A DNA stretch of 64,000 bases from Scilla litardierei (taxonomy: Eukaryota; Streptophyta; Magnoliopsida; Asparagales; Asparagaceae): NCBI GenBank assembly GCA_030789695.1, contig CM061132.1:164387442-164451441 (forward strand). The letters are read 5' to 3'. The notes below the pieces were generated by a model. It worked only from the letters and a program-made list of their open reading frames with translations. It was not told the origin of the DNA and did not search any database. Positions 33,585 to 44,033 of this stretch are shown here, in pieces; within the stretch, counting starts at the first letter, position 1; the number at the start of each line of letters is the position of its first letter. Made by a program: the position numbers and the translations under genes.

Positions 33585-36001
33585 TGTCACGACCCGCTTC
33601 CCTAAAATGGAGGCGAGACGTGAAAAGGTCTGCACGGGAGTGGAGCGGTGAAGCCCCAAACCCGATAAGCGTCAATTTAGTATAAGCAGGTCCCTGTAAC
33701 TGCACTCGAAACAACAATAATAATAATATGAGACGGAAAAGAAACACCAATCCCAAGGGTTGTCCACAAATGTTCAACATCACAGAAGAGCCACCAGGCT
33801 AAAAAGAAAGAGTCTAAAGGCCCAGAACAAGGCCAAACAAAAGCAACGACATAAAAAGTATAGGTGCCACGCACCGATAACAAAACAACTATCTAACAAA
33901 AGTAAAACACACGGAGACACTAGGACTGGTCCCCAGTGTCCACGTACTCCCCGTCCAACACGGGCTCAAGCTCGGCGTCCGCAAACACCTCACCCTCAGC
34001 TGGCAACTCAGGCTCAAGGTCTAACATGCGTCACCCAAAAGAGAAAGGGGCACATGTCAGCAAGTCTAAAAGACTTGAGCAAGGAAACTGAAAGTGACTA
34101 ACAACCTAGCATTTAAATGTTAAACAATGGCATGGCAGTTGAATATGATGCAACAGTTTAAAAGAGAGACAAGCATGCACAATGTAGCCAAAGCTACCAA
34201 CTCACTAGTTCACGAAATCACTTATCACTGTTTTCACTTATCACTGTTAATCACTTAAACACTAGAGATTTCGCCTGCAGGCTGGAGTGGCGGATCAGGC
34301 CATCTCGTGCTCTGGTGACGCATATCTCTTACTCACTTAAACACTAGAGATTTCGCCTGCAGGCTGGAGTGGCGGATCAGGCCATCTCGTGCTCTGGTGA
34401 CGCATATCTCTTACCCCACCCCTACGTGTATCGAGCATTTGCTCGCTTCTGGATCACGGGCCAGGAAGTGTATTTGGCATAGGGTTGTGCCCACGAAAAG
34501 TGGGTGCCTAGCCGGTATCCGAGCGTTGGGGTTTCCAACTACAGGGCTCGCTTCTGGAACACGAGCCAGGAACATAATGTTGTAGCGTGTGCTACACAAT
34601 CACAATAATTTATTACTATGCCATGACATGAACAAATGATTGCGTACCGTTAATTGAATTTAAACGTGACATACAAGCATGATGAGGGTGACGGACCAAG
34701 CTTCGTTGTCAAGCTAGGTCAATGGCGTCTAAACGGCTATCCTTTCACCGTTTAGTCTCTTTTACGCTAAAACAAGGTAATGGCCTAAGACATGGCCTAA
34801 ATCAAGAGATGCAAGTTTCACTTGCCTATCACCGGGGATGACGGTTACGAAAGTTCGTTTCCGCGAATGCTAGGCTACGGGGAATCGCTGTTATGGGGAA
34901 CAATCATCAAAACACAAGTATTTTATTAGGGTTTCATAAAAATTACAATAAGATAAGAAAACAACGGTAGATCGATTTCTTACCGAGAGGAGGCGGAAGA
35001 AACACTCCGGGGAACCCTAGGACCAGATCTGGAAACTAATGGAGAAGTTTGAGGAAACTAGGGTTTTGGGGGATTTTGGGGATTTGATGGATTTTGGTGA
35101 GATTTTGGGGAAGATGAGTGGTAGATAGAGTGAATGGATGGATTGGATGATGGATTTAGGGTTTGGATTGAAGGAAAGAAGCTTGGAGGAAGATGGGGGC
35201 TTAGAGGGGAAGAAACTAGGGCTTATGGTCGTGTTGGAGAAGATGAAAACGTTTGGGTTGGGTATTTATAGGTTGAGCTGGCGGCTGCCCAGAAATTAGG
35301 GTTTTAACACTGGTTAGTCGGTCCAAGAGCAACCACTGACCGACTAGTTTGGCAACTAGTCGGTCGGTCGACCAACGCAGACCGACTAAGTGCAAACAGT
35401 AACTTCTGAACGAAAATAGGATTCTAGAGTTAATCGGTCCATGAACAAGTACTGACCGACTAGTTTAGCATCTAGTCGGTCGATGAACGTTCTTAGACCG
35501 ACTAAGAGTAAACAGTAACTGATACAAAAATAAGATGATGAGTTAGTCGGTTCAAGAAGCATTGCTGACCGACTAGTTTGCAACCTAGTCGGTCAACCAA
35601 CGTTCTTAGACCGACTAACGATAAACAGTAACTCCTGAGAAATTTAGAAAGCTAACTAGTCGGTCCAAGAAGGATTGCCGACCGACTGGATCGTCATCTA
35701 GTCGGTCGGTGGCCCTTCTTACACCGGCTAATGAGCACAGAAAAGTACCGATACGGAGCGCGGGGCCCCGGGATCGATTCCTAAGACTCCTAGGCTTGAT
35801 CTAACAGTTAGATACGACCGTTATGAAGTCCGTCACGAGCGACATACTTCGAAATCGACAATCCTAAGAAAGAAGCGAGAAAATACGACGAATCGATCGA
35901 AAATGAAAACTACGGAGACGAAAACCACATATGAGGAGAAAATCCACCAAAACATATATTATATTATATTAAATCCAGATACATGAAAAGCAGTCGTTAC
36001 A
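33585..36001 (-). repeat. 3' LTR of element C
   Basis: 2417 bp. Seen differences from 40384-42800: T/C near 33629, A/C near 33718, A/G near 35432 and C/T near 35760. It includes an ~82-bp tandem duplication (about 34251-34414) and a four-unit palindromic array (35318-35730). Confidence 0.96.
35318..35730. repeat. nested-palindrome ~110-bp array (LTR C, left copy)
   Basis: Four units start near 35318, 35431, 35541 and 35651. Each contains the alternating inverted words TAGTCGGTC, GACCGACTAG, CTAGTCGGTC and GACCGACTAA, so two stems nest in each unit. The same array is at 42117-42529 in the other LTR, and a homologous five-unit array is in solo LTR G1. Confidence 0.85.
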
Positions 36002-36047
36002 TCCTCCCCAACTTAAGAAAAATTCCGTCCTCGGAATTTCCAAAAAC

Positions 36048-39001
36048 TCACGAGTCCGAAAACAAAAGTGGGAAACGCTCTCGCATCTCATCCTCATTCT
36101 CCCAAGTAGACTCTCCAGGTGAGCCGTGTCGCCACATCACCCTCACAAGATTGACAACCTTGTTTCGAAGTGACTTCTGACGCCTGTCCAGAATCTGCAC
36201 CGGATACTGGTCATACGTCAAATCTGAGCGAACGGCGATCTCCGAAAAATCTACCGCATGAGATGGGTCGCTAATGTATTGACGAAGCTGCGACACATGG
36301 AAAACATTGTGAACTCCTTCCAAAGATGGCGGCAAGGCCAAGCGATAAGCTACCTCGCCAACCCTCTCCAAAACGTCAAACGGTCCAATGTATCGCGGGC
36401 TCAACTTTCCGCGCTTCCCGAAACGTATCACACCACGATTCGGGGAAATCTTCAAGAACACATGGTCGCCCGGCTGAAACTCCAAAGGACGACGTTTAGC
36501 ATCCGCCCAATGCTTAAAACGGTCCTGAGCAATCCTCAACCTCTCCCGAATATTCCTGACGATATCCACGGCCTCCACGATCATCTCAGGTCCCAACAAC
36601 TCCCGATCACCAATGTCATCCCAACTCAATGGCGATCGACATTTCCTCCCATAAAGAGCGGCGAAAGGCGCCATGCCAATACTCGCCTGGAAGCTGTTGT
36701 TGTAGGAAAACTCCACCAAATGTAGATGGTCCTCCCACGAACCCTTGAAATCCAACATGCACGCCCTCAGCATGACTTCCAAAATCTGAATCATCCTCTC
36801 GGACTGGCCATCCGTCTGCGGATGGTACGCCGTGCTGAAACTCAGACGCGTACCCAAGCTCTTCTGCAAACTCTGCCAAAACTGAGATGTGAACCTCGTG
36901 TCTTTGTCTGACACGATACTCACGGGGACTCCATGAAGTCGCACGACTTCCTCCATATATCTCCTCGCTAGCACCTCCGTGGACTGTCCCACTCGGAATG
37001 GAATAAAGTGCGCAGATTTGGTCAATCGATCTACGATCACCCAAATCGCGTCATTCTGCTTCGGACTCCGAGTTAGTCCAGTCACGAAATCCATAGTGAT
37101 GTGCTGCCACTTCCACTCCGGAATCGGAAGCGGTTGCAGCAACCCGGCCGAACGCTGATGCTCCGCCTTCACTTGCTGGCAAACCAAGCACTTGGCTACA
37201 CTCCGAGCCACGCTCCTCTTCATACCATGCCACCAATAATTCAAACGAAGATCCTGGTACATCTTGGTGCCACCAGGATGCACAGAATACGGCGAACTGT
37301 GTGCCTCCACCATCAACTCCTCTCTGATATCCCCAGCTGGCACACACAACCTGGCTCCAAACCTCAGCGAGCCATCCTCATGAATCAAAAAGTCAGTCCG
37401 CAGACCGGCTTCCACCATCTCCCGAATCCTGACCAACTTCGGATCTCCGGCCTGGCCAGCCTTAATCCGATCCACGATCGTCGACTGTACCTGCATGTAC
37501 ATCAACGAAGAAGCCTCCCCAGGAAGAACAATCTCCACTCCAGACTCGCAAAAATCCTGCTGCAATCTCCACTGCGAGGTCAAAATCATCACCGCTGGAA
37601 GCCTACTCAAGGCATCAGGAACCACATTCACCTTGCCAGGGTGATACTGCAAATCAATCTCATAATCCGCCATAAGCTCCAACCATCGACGCTGTCGCAT
37701 GTTGAGCTCCTTCTGAGTGAAAATATACTTCAAGCTTTTGTGATCGGTGAAAATCTTCACTTTCTCACTCAGCAAGAAGTGCCTCCAAATCTTAAGAGCA
37801 AACACAACGGCAGCCAACTCCAAATCATGCGTCGGGTAATTCTTCTCATGAACCTTAAGCTGACGAGACGCATACGCCACAACATGTCCGTGCTGATGCA
37901 GCACGCAACCGAGACCCTTGCCAGAAGCATCGCAAAAGATCTCAAATCCACCGCTGCGATCAGGCACGACAAGAATAGGGGCACTCGTCAACCTCTCCTT
38001 CAGAATACCAAAGGCACTCTCACAATCACCCGACCAATCATAAGCAACATCCTTCCGCGTCAACCTGGTCATCGGCTCAGCGATACGAGAAAAGTCCTTA
38101 ATGAACCGACGATAATATCCCGCCAAACCAAGGAAACTCCGAATCTCAGATGCAGACGACGGAACAGGCCACTCCCTGATGGCCCTAATCTTCTCGGGAT
38201 CCACAGAAATACCATCTCCGGTCACCACATGCCCCAGAAAAGCAACTCGATCCAGCCAAAACTCGCACTTCGAAAACTTAGCATACAAACGATGCTTCCT
38301 CAAAATTTCCAACACCGTCCTCAAGTGCGATGCATGCTCTTCCTCCGACTTCGAATAGATCAGAATGTCGTCGATAAAGATAACGGCAAACTTATCCAAA
38401 AAGTCGTAGAAAATCAGGTTCATCAGATTCATGAAAACTGCGGGCGCGTTAGTTACGCCGAAAGGCATAACCACAAACTCATAGTGTCCATACTTCGTCC
38501 TGAACGCTGTCTTCGGAACATCATCCCTCTTCACCTTCAACTGATGGTAACCACTCCTCAAATCCAACTTAGAAAACACCCTCGAACCTCCAAGCTGATC
38601 AAAAATATCATCGATGCGAGGCAACGGGTATTTATTCTTAATGGTCACCGCATTCAATCCCCGATAGTCCACGCACATGCGACGCGAACCATCCTTCTTC
38701 TTTCGACAGTCGATCGTAGCATAGAAGCTCGCAAGCCAATCCATCCCAAAGACCGCATCGTAGTTGGTGATATTGTGGACAATAAAATCAGCATAAAGCT
38801 CATGTCCACAAACCACCACAGAGCAAGGACTGCACCCACGATGCACCGTGACTACTCCATTCCCCGTGACGATATTCCAACCCTTGGAGAGTGGGGACGT
38901 CGACAAGGAATGCTTCTCCACGAAGCTCTGGGCCAAAATGCACATTGACGCACCTGAGTCAAAGAGGACTCGGGCAGGGAACGTGCAAACCAAAACCACA
39001 C
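36048..39001 (-). CDS. pol: element C Pol: protease, RT, RNase H, integrase, chromodomain
   Basis: The frame is open from 39074, but a splice acceptor at 39003-39002 sets the likely first base at 39001. Residue numbers count from 39074. Aspartic protease DSGAS at 39-43. RT blocks: [13 protein letters not shown] (catalytic Asp 171), [18 protein letters not shown] (Asp 235-236). RNase [14 protein letters not shown] and [13 protein letters not shown]. Integrase: H-H-C-C zinc region ending CLVCQQ, then Asp in TMDFVTGL, Asp in IVSDKDTRF and Glu in GQSERMIQ. A chromodomain-like C-terminus ends with [19 protein letters not shown]. At residues 125-127 (about 38694-38702) the protease end joins directly to RT block [15 protein letters not shown], so the linker and the RT N-terminus, roughly 150 residues or more in relatives, are deleted in frame. 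Confidence 0.93.
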
Positions 39002-39114
39002 CTAACAAACAGTCTAACCAATCAAATCTTACTCTAGCAACATTCATATACAAGCATCCAGCATAATTTAACAATCAACTAATTAAGGGAGGAACAATCT
39101 AGATCGAAAGTTAC
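39002..39114 (-). other. putative 113-nt intron between gag and pol of element C
   Basis: On the element strand a donor CAG/GTAACT (GT at 39114-39113) and an acceptor TTTGTTAG/GT (AG at 39003-39002) bound a T-rich 113-nt segment. Removing it puts gag codon 377 (phase 1) exactly in frame with pol, recreating a Gly codon, and brings the chromovirus Gag-protease boundary together as in relatives. If retained, gag ends nine codons later at 39083. Retention would give Gag, splicing Gag-Pol. This is inferred from the sequence only. Confidence 0.7.
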
Positions 39115-40243
39115 CTGCAATGACCTCATCCATGGCCAAGACCTCCTCCTCGGTCATCAGAAATGCCTGCCTCCTCGGCGGAGCAGCCCGCTCAAAAGCC
39201 TGCCTCTGCGGGACGAGGGGCGCCCCACGACCAGCGGGCACCGGGGCTCTCTGCTGCAACGGCGGGGCGGCAATAGGTGTCCCCCAAGGTCGCTTCAACT
39301 TCGGGCACTCCCTGATAGCATGGGCGGGATCTCCATAAGCAATACATTGCCCCAAGAACTTCCTACACGATTCCTTGATATGACCCTCCTTGCCACAGAA
39401 ATGGCAAACCTTCCGAACAGGCCCTCCTGGCCTCTTGAACTGAACAGGCTGGTTCGGCCTGAATCCAGGTCGAACCACAGCTCTTGCCTGCTCCACAGGC
39501 CTCTTCCCAGCGCCAACAATAGACCCCCTCCTCTGGTTCACGAGCAGCTCCTGCCTCTTGGCTGCTACTAGAACCTTCTGATAAGATTCTCGGTCATAGG
39601 AGGTCACGAAACTCTGGAGCTCCGAGGCAAGTCTCTGAAGGAACCTCTGAGCTCGCTCCTCAGCGTCCTGCACCATCTTTGGTGCAAACCGACTAAGCCT
39701 CATGAAGTCCTGGTGGTACTGGTCCACCGACGAACTCCCCTGCTTCAAATCGATAAAACGCTGCAGCATCTCTTCCCTGGCAGCCTTCGGGAAGAACTCA
39801 CCATCAAATCTGGCCTTGAAGGTAGCCCAGACGATCGGCTCCTCCAACATCTTTTCTTCAGCATCCCACCAATTCCTGGCGTTATCCTTCAGCTGGCGCT
39901 TCGCCAAGTCAACCCAACTAACTTCGTTGACCTTGGACATCTTCAGATTGTCCTCGATATTCCTCATCCATTCATCAGCAGCTAGTGGACCTTCGGTTCC
40001 ATCAAAATACGCAGGACCCAGCTCTCTGAACTGCTTCGCCCCGGGCTCAGGGCGAGGGGCTTCCACCACCCGAGCAGCTCGAGCCGCCGGAGCATTCTGC
40101 ACCTGCAGGAGCACGCCCTGCTGAACTTGCATCATCTGCAACATCATCCTCATCATCTCCCCATTAGTGGGCTCCCGCTCAGGCTCCTCGTCATGAGGGG
40201 GCGCACCACTACCACCACCACGGGTGATTCGCCTTCCTGCCAT
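39083..40243 (-). CDS. gag: element C Gag
   Basis: 386 residues from ATG 40243. There is a Met/Glu-rich N-terminus, then the gypsy Gag domain (FDGTEGPLAADEWMRNIED, then WWDAEEKMLEEP and ALFKQGSSSVDQYHQDFMRL-like blocks), and a basic Gln/Arg-rich linker. A CCHC zinc knuckle (CHFCGKEGHIKESC) follows, then a second, partial knuckle-like CIAYGDPAHAIREC in which one Cys is Tyr. Gag builds the particle and binds genomic RNA. The last nine residues and the stop come from the retained intron; in the spliced form Gag would continue into protease. Confidence 0.93.
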   Translation of the reverse strand: MAGRRITRGGGSGAPPHDEEPEREPTNGEMMRMMLQMMQVQQGVLLQVQNAPAARAARVVEAPRPEPGAKQFRELGPAYFDGTEGPLAADEWMRNIEDNLKMSKVNEVSWVDLAKRQLKDNARNWWDAEEKMLEEPIVWATFKARFDGEFFPKAAREEMLQRFIDLKQGSSSVDQYHQDFMRLSRFAPKMVQDAEERAQRFLQRLASELQSFVTSYDRESYQKVLVAAKRQELLVNQRRGSIVGAGKRPVEQARAVVRPGFRPNQPVQFKRPGGPVRKVCHFCGKEGHIKESCRKFLGQCIAYGDPAHAIRECPKLKRPWGTPIAAPPLQQRAPVPAGRGAPLVPQRQAFERAAPPRRQAFLMTEEEVLAMDEVIAGNFRSRLFLP

Positions 40244-40358
40244 CTAATGACGCAGAAAACGAAACAATTAGACTCATAGCTTAGGGCTCAGATGTCGAAA
40301 TTATTTGTTGGACAATCTTGCATTATTATCGTTATCCCGATAGTTGCAGTTACAGAGG

Positions 40359-40375
40359 ACCTGCATGGGCCACCA
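40359..40375 (-). other. primer-binding site of element C (tRNA-Ile)
   Basis: On the element strand TGGTGGCCCATGCAGGT starts 8 nt after the LTR. It is complementary over 17 nt to the 3' end of plant tRNA-Ile(AAU) as I remember it (ACCUGCAUGGGCCACCA). Most plant chromoviruses use initiator Met instead. Confidence 0.65.
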
Positions 40376-40383
40376 CTAAAACC

Positions 40384-42800
40384 TGTCACGACCCGCTTCC
40401 CTAAAATGGAGGCGAGACGTGAAAAGGTCCGCACGGGAGTGGAGCGGTGAAGCCCCAAACCCGATAAGCGTCAATTTAGTATAAGCAGGTCCCTGTAACT
40501 GCACTCGAAACAACAACAATAATAATATGAGACGGAAAAGAAACACCAATCCCAAGGGTTGTCCACAAATGTTCAACATCACAGAAGAGCCACCAGGCTA
40601 AAAAGAAAGAGTCTAAAGGCCCAGAACAAGGCCAAACAAAAGCAACGACATAAAAAGTATAGGTGCCACGCACCGATAACAAAACAACTATCTAACAAAA
40701 GTAAAACACACGGAGACACTAGGACTGGTCCCCAGTGTCCACGTACTCCCCGTCCAACACGGGCTCAAGCTCGGCGTCCGCAAACACCTCACCCTCAGCT
40801 GGCAACTCAGGCTCAAGGTCTAACATGCGTCACCCAAAAGAGAAAGGGGCACATGTCAGCAAGTCTAAAAGACTTGAGCAAGGAAACTGAAAGTGACTAA
40901 CAACCTAGCATTTAAATGTTAAACAATGGCATGGCAGTTGAATATGATGCAACAGTTTAAAAGAGAGACAAGCATGCACAATGTAGCCAAAGCTACCAAC
41001 TCACTAGTTCACGAAATCACTTATCACTGTTTTCACTTATCACTGTTAATCACTTAAACACTAGAGATTTCGCCTGCAGGCTGGAGTGGCGGATCAGGCC
41101 ATCTCGTGCTCTGGTGACGCATATCTCTTACTCACTTAAACACTAGAGATTTCGCCTGCAGGCTGGAGTGGCGGATCAGGCCATCTCGTGCTCTGGTGAC
41201 GCATATCTCTTACCCCACCCCTACGTGTATCGAGCATTTGCTCGCTTCTGGATCACGGGCCAGGAAGTGTATTTGGCATAGGGTTGTGCCCACGAAAAGT
41301 GGGTGCCTAGCCGGTATCCGAGCGTTGGGGTTTCCAACTACAGGGCTCGCTTCTGGAACACGAGCCAGGAACATAATGTTGTAGCGTGTGCTACACAATC
41401 ACAATAATTTATTACTATGCCATGACATGAACAAATGATTGCGTACCGTTAATTGAATTTAAACGTGACATACAAGCATGATGAGGGTGACGGACCAAGC
41501 TTCGTTGTCAAGCTAGGTCAATGGCGTCTAAACGGCTATCCTTTCACCGTTTAGTCTCTTTTACGCTAAAACAAGGTAATGGCCTAAGACATGGCCTAAA
41601 TCAAGAGATGCAAGTTTCACTTGCCTATCACCGGGGATGACGGTTACGAAAGTTCGTTTCCGCGAATGCTAGGCTACGGGGAATCGCTGTTATGGGGAAC
41701 AATCATCAAAACACAAGTATTTTATTAGGGTTTCATAAAAATTACAATAAGATAAGAAAACAACGGTAGATCGATTTCTTACCGAGAGGAGGCGGAAGAA
41801 ACACTCCGGGGAACCCTAGGACCAGATCTGGAAACTAATGGAGAAGTTTGAGGAAACTAGGGTTTTGGGGGATTTTGGGGATTTGATGGATTTTGGTGAG
41901 ATTTTGGGGAAGATGAGTGGTAGATAGAGTGAATGGATGGATTGGATGATGGATTTAGGGTTTGGATTGAAGGAAAGAAGCTTGGAGGAAGATGGGGGCT
42001 TAGAGGGGAAGAAACTAGGGCTTATGGTCGTGTTGGAGAAGATGAAAACGTTTGGGTTGGGTATTTATAGGTTGAGCTGGCGGCTGCCCAGAAATTAGGG
42101 TTTTAACACTGGTTAGTCGGTCCAAGAGCAACCACTGACCGACTAGTTTGGCAACTAGTCGGTCGGTCGACCAACGCAGACCGACTAAGTGCAAACAGTA
42201 ACTTCTGAACGAAAATAGGATTCTAGAGTTAGTCGGTCCATGAACAAGTACTGACCGACTAGTTTAGCATCTAGTCGGTCGATGAACGTTCTTAGACCGA
42301 CTAAGAGTAAACAGTAACTGATACAAAAATAAGATGATGAGTTAGTCGGTTCAAGAAGCATTGCTGACCGACTAGTTTGCAACCTAGTCGGTCAACCAAC
42401 GTTCTTAGACCGACTAACGATAAACAGTAACTCCTGAGAAATTTAGAAAGCTAACTAGTCGGTCCAAGAAGGATTGCCGACCGACTGGATCGTCATCTAG
42501 TCGGTCGGTGGCCCTTCTTACACCGGCTAATGAGCACAGAAAAGTACCGATACGGAGCGTGGGGCCCCGGGATCGATTCCTAAGACTCCTAGGCTTGATC
42601 TAACAGTTAGATACGACCGTTATGAAGTCCGTCACGAGCGACATACTTCGAAATCGACAATCCTAAGAAAGAAGCGAGAAAATACGACGAATCGATCGAA
42701 AATGAAAACTACGGAGACGAAAACCACATATGAGGAGAAAATCCACCAAAACATATATTATATTATATTAAATCCAGATACATGAAAAGCAGTCGTTACA
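40384..42800 (-). repeat. 5' LTR of element C
   Basis: 2417 bp, nearly identical to 33585-36001. It carries the same tandem duplication and palindromic array (42117-42529). Confidence 0.96.
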
Positions 42801-42805
42801 GGATG

Positions 42806-44033
42806 GTCAGACCCATCCCAAGTCGGCATAGATCTTGGCATAGGGTCTTGGACCTTAGGGCTAAGTTAAAAATAGTTTTTAACTGCATGTTAATTTAGTT
42901 AACATAGTTTTTCTTCCGCTGCTATTGTTTTTCTGTCTATGTTCCGTCCGACTTAGGACGGGACTAGAGTTTTTGTGCCCTAAGGGACCGCCAATTTCCC
43001 TACACTCTTAACCTTTGCTTAGGAACTAGTGTTCCATTCTTGATTATACCTCTCTAGTACCCTCTTTTGCTAGCAGTTATAGTGATTTTTCGTTGGTTGG
43101 ATTATCTACCCACTTCATCACCTTTCCTTCAGTTATGATGGCACGCATTTAAATGATAAGCTTCCTTCAATGGACCATGATCCGGTCAATGTGCTTGGCT
43201 AAGTTGTTGGATCAACCTAGCTAGACTGGGTGTAAGTGATCCTGGCTTAGTCACTTCCCTGGCCGTATCCGCTGGACCGCAAGGACGTGAATCATGATTA
43301 TGTAAAGCCATTGATCTTCATCACTAGCACCCCTTTCTTTAGCTAGTGATGGCCTTCTGATCATTCTACTAATTCTTATAATTCTTCCTAATCACTTTTA
43401 GTTCATCTGAACTCTAGCTACGTTTATTCTAAGGGGGGTAGCATTCAATTTTCGATCACCAGGAGTTCGAATTCGACAACGGAAGCGAATCGAAGTACGC
43501 TCAGAAGTATTGGATGATATTGCTGAAGAATTTGAGACAAGCCAAACCTGACGTGTAAGTATAGGCTGTTTGCATCTTTTGAGCTCGTATTTCTCTTCTA
43601 GCCCCTACTTCTATCTTGTACCCGATTTTCTCTCTCCACGGGTTTGACTTCCTTTCCCACCGACCACCTTCCTCCTCCCTCTTTATTTCGTTTGTCCGCT
43701 TCCCCCCCTCGAGACCCGTGCCCGCCGAACCCTACCCTACCTAACCCCGACTTTCGGTGCCCCCCTCCCCGTTTTTAACCCTTAACTGTCTTTTTCATGT
43801 AATGCCATTATCTCATATCTTGGCTACTTGATAGATCTGAAGTAGTTATGGTGATAATATATGTTAATAACATCCCTTATTTTCTTATCACATTTCATGT
43901 TATTTACATCCTGATTTACAAAGATTACTATCTTTCCTATCATTTATTTGTTTGAGCTTCTTCATAAAATCAATTATTTTTCAACAGAGATTTTTAAATT
44001 CTGAGGACAGAATTATTTTTAAGGAGGTTAAGA
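42806..44033 (+). other. element B interior, 3' part with polypurine tract
   Basis: 1.2 kb with no gene. It is C/T-rich around 43620-43760. It ends CTGAGGACAGAATTATTTTT followed by AAGGAGGTTAAGA directly before LTR B, the polypurine-tract layout also seen before LTR A (GAGGACGAAATTTTT). Confidence 0.65.

Larger units (their letters stand above)
33585..42800 (-). mobile_element. element C: very young chromovirus (gypsy), 9.2 kb
   Basis: Two 2417-bp LTRs (33585-36001 and 40384-42800) differ at four positions I could see. TSD GGATG is present on both sides (33580-33584, 42801-42805). The element reads right to left: tRNA-Ile-type primer site (40375-40359), gag (40243-39083), a 113-nt intron, pol (39001-36048) with chromodomain, and polypurine tract (AAGTTGGGGAGGA) before the left LTR. 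Using the commonly cited rice rate of 1.3e-8 per site per year, four differences give an age on the order of 60 thousand years. Pol has an in-frame internal deletion, so the copy is probably not autonomous. Confidence 0.95.

Noticed and set aside
35318..35730. A microRNA gene based on the palindromic array
   Set aside because: The stems are only about 9-10 bp each, serial and repeated. Without small-RNA data a miRNA precursor cannot be supported; kept as a repeat.
37101..38948. A 615-codon + strand open frame
   Set aside because: It is the antisense of element C pol, whose minus-strand frame carries all the catalytic motifs.
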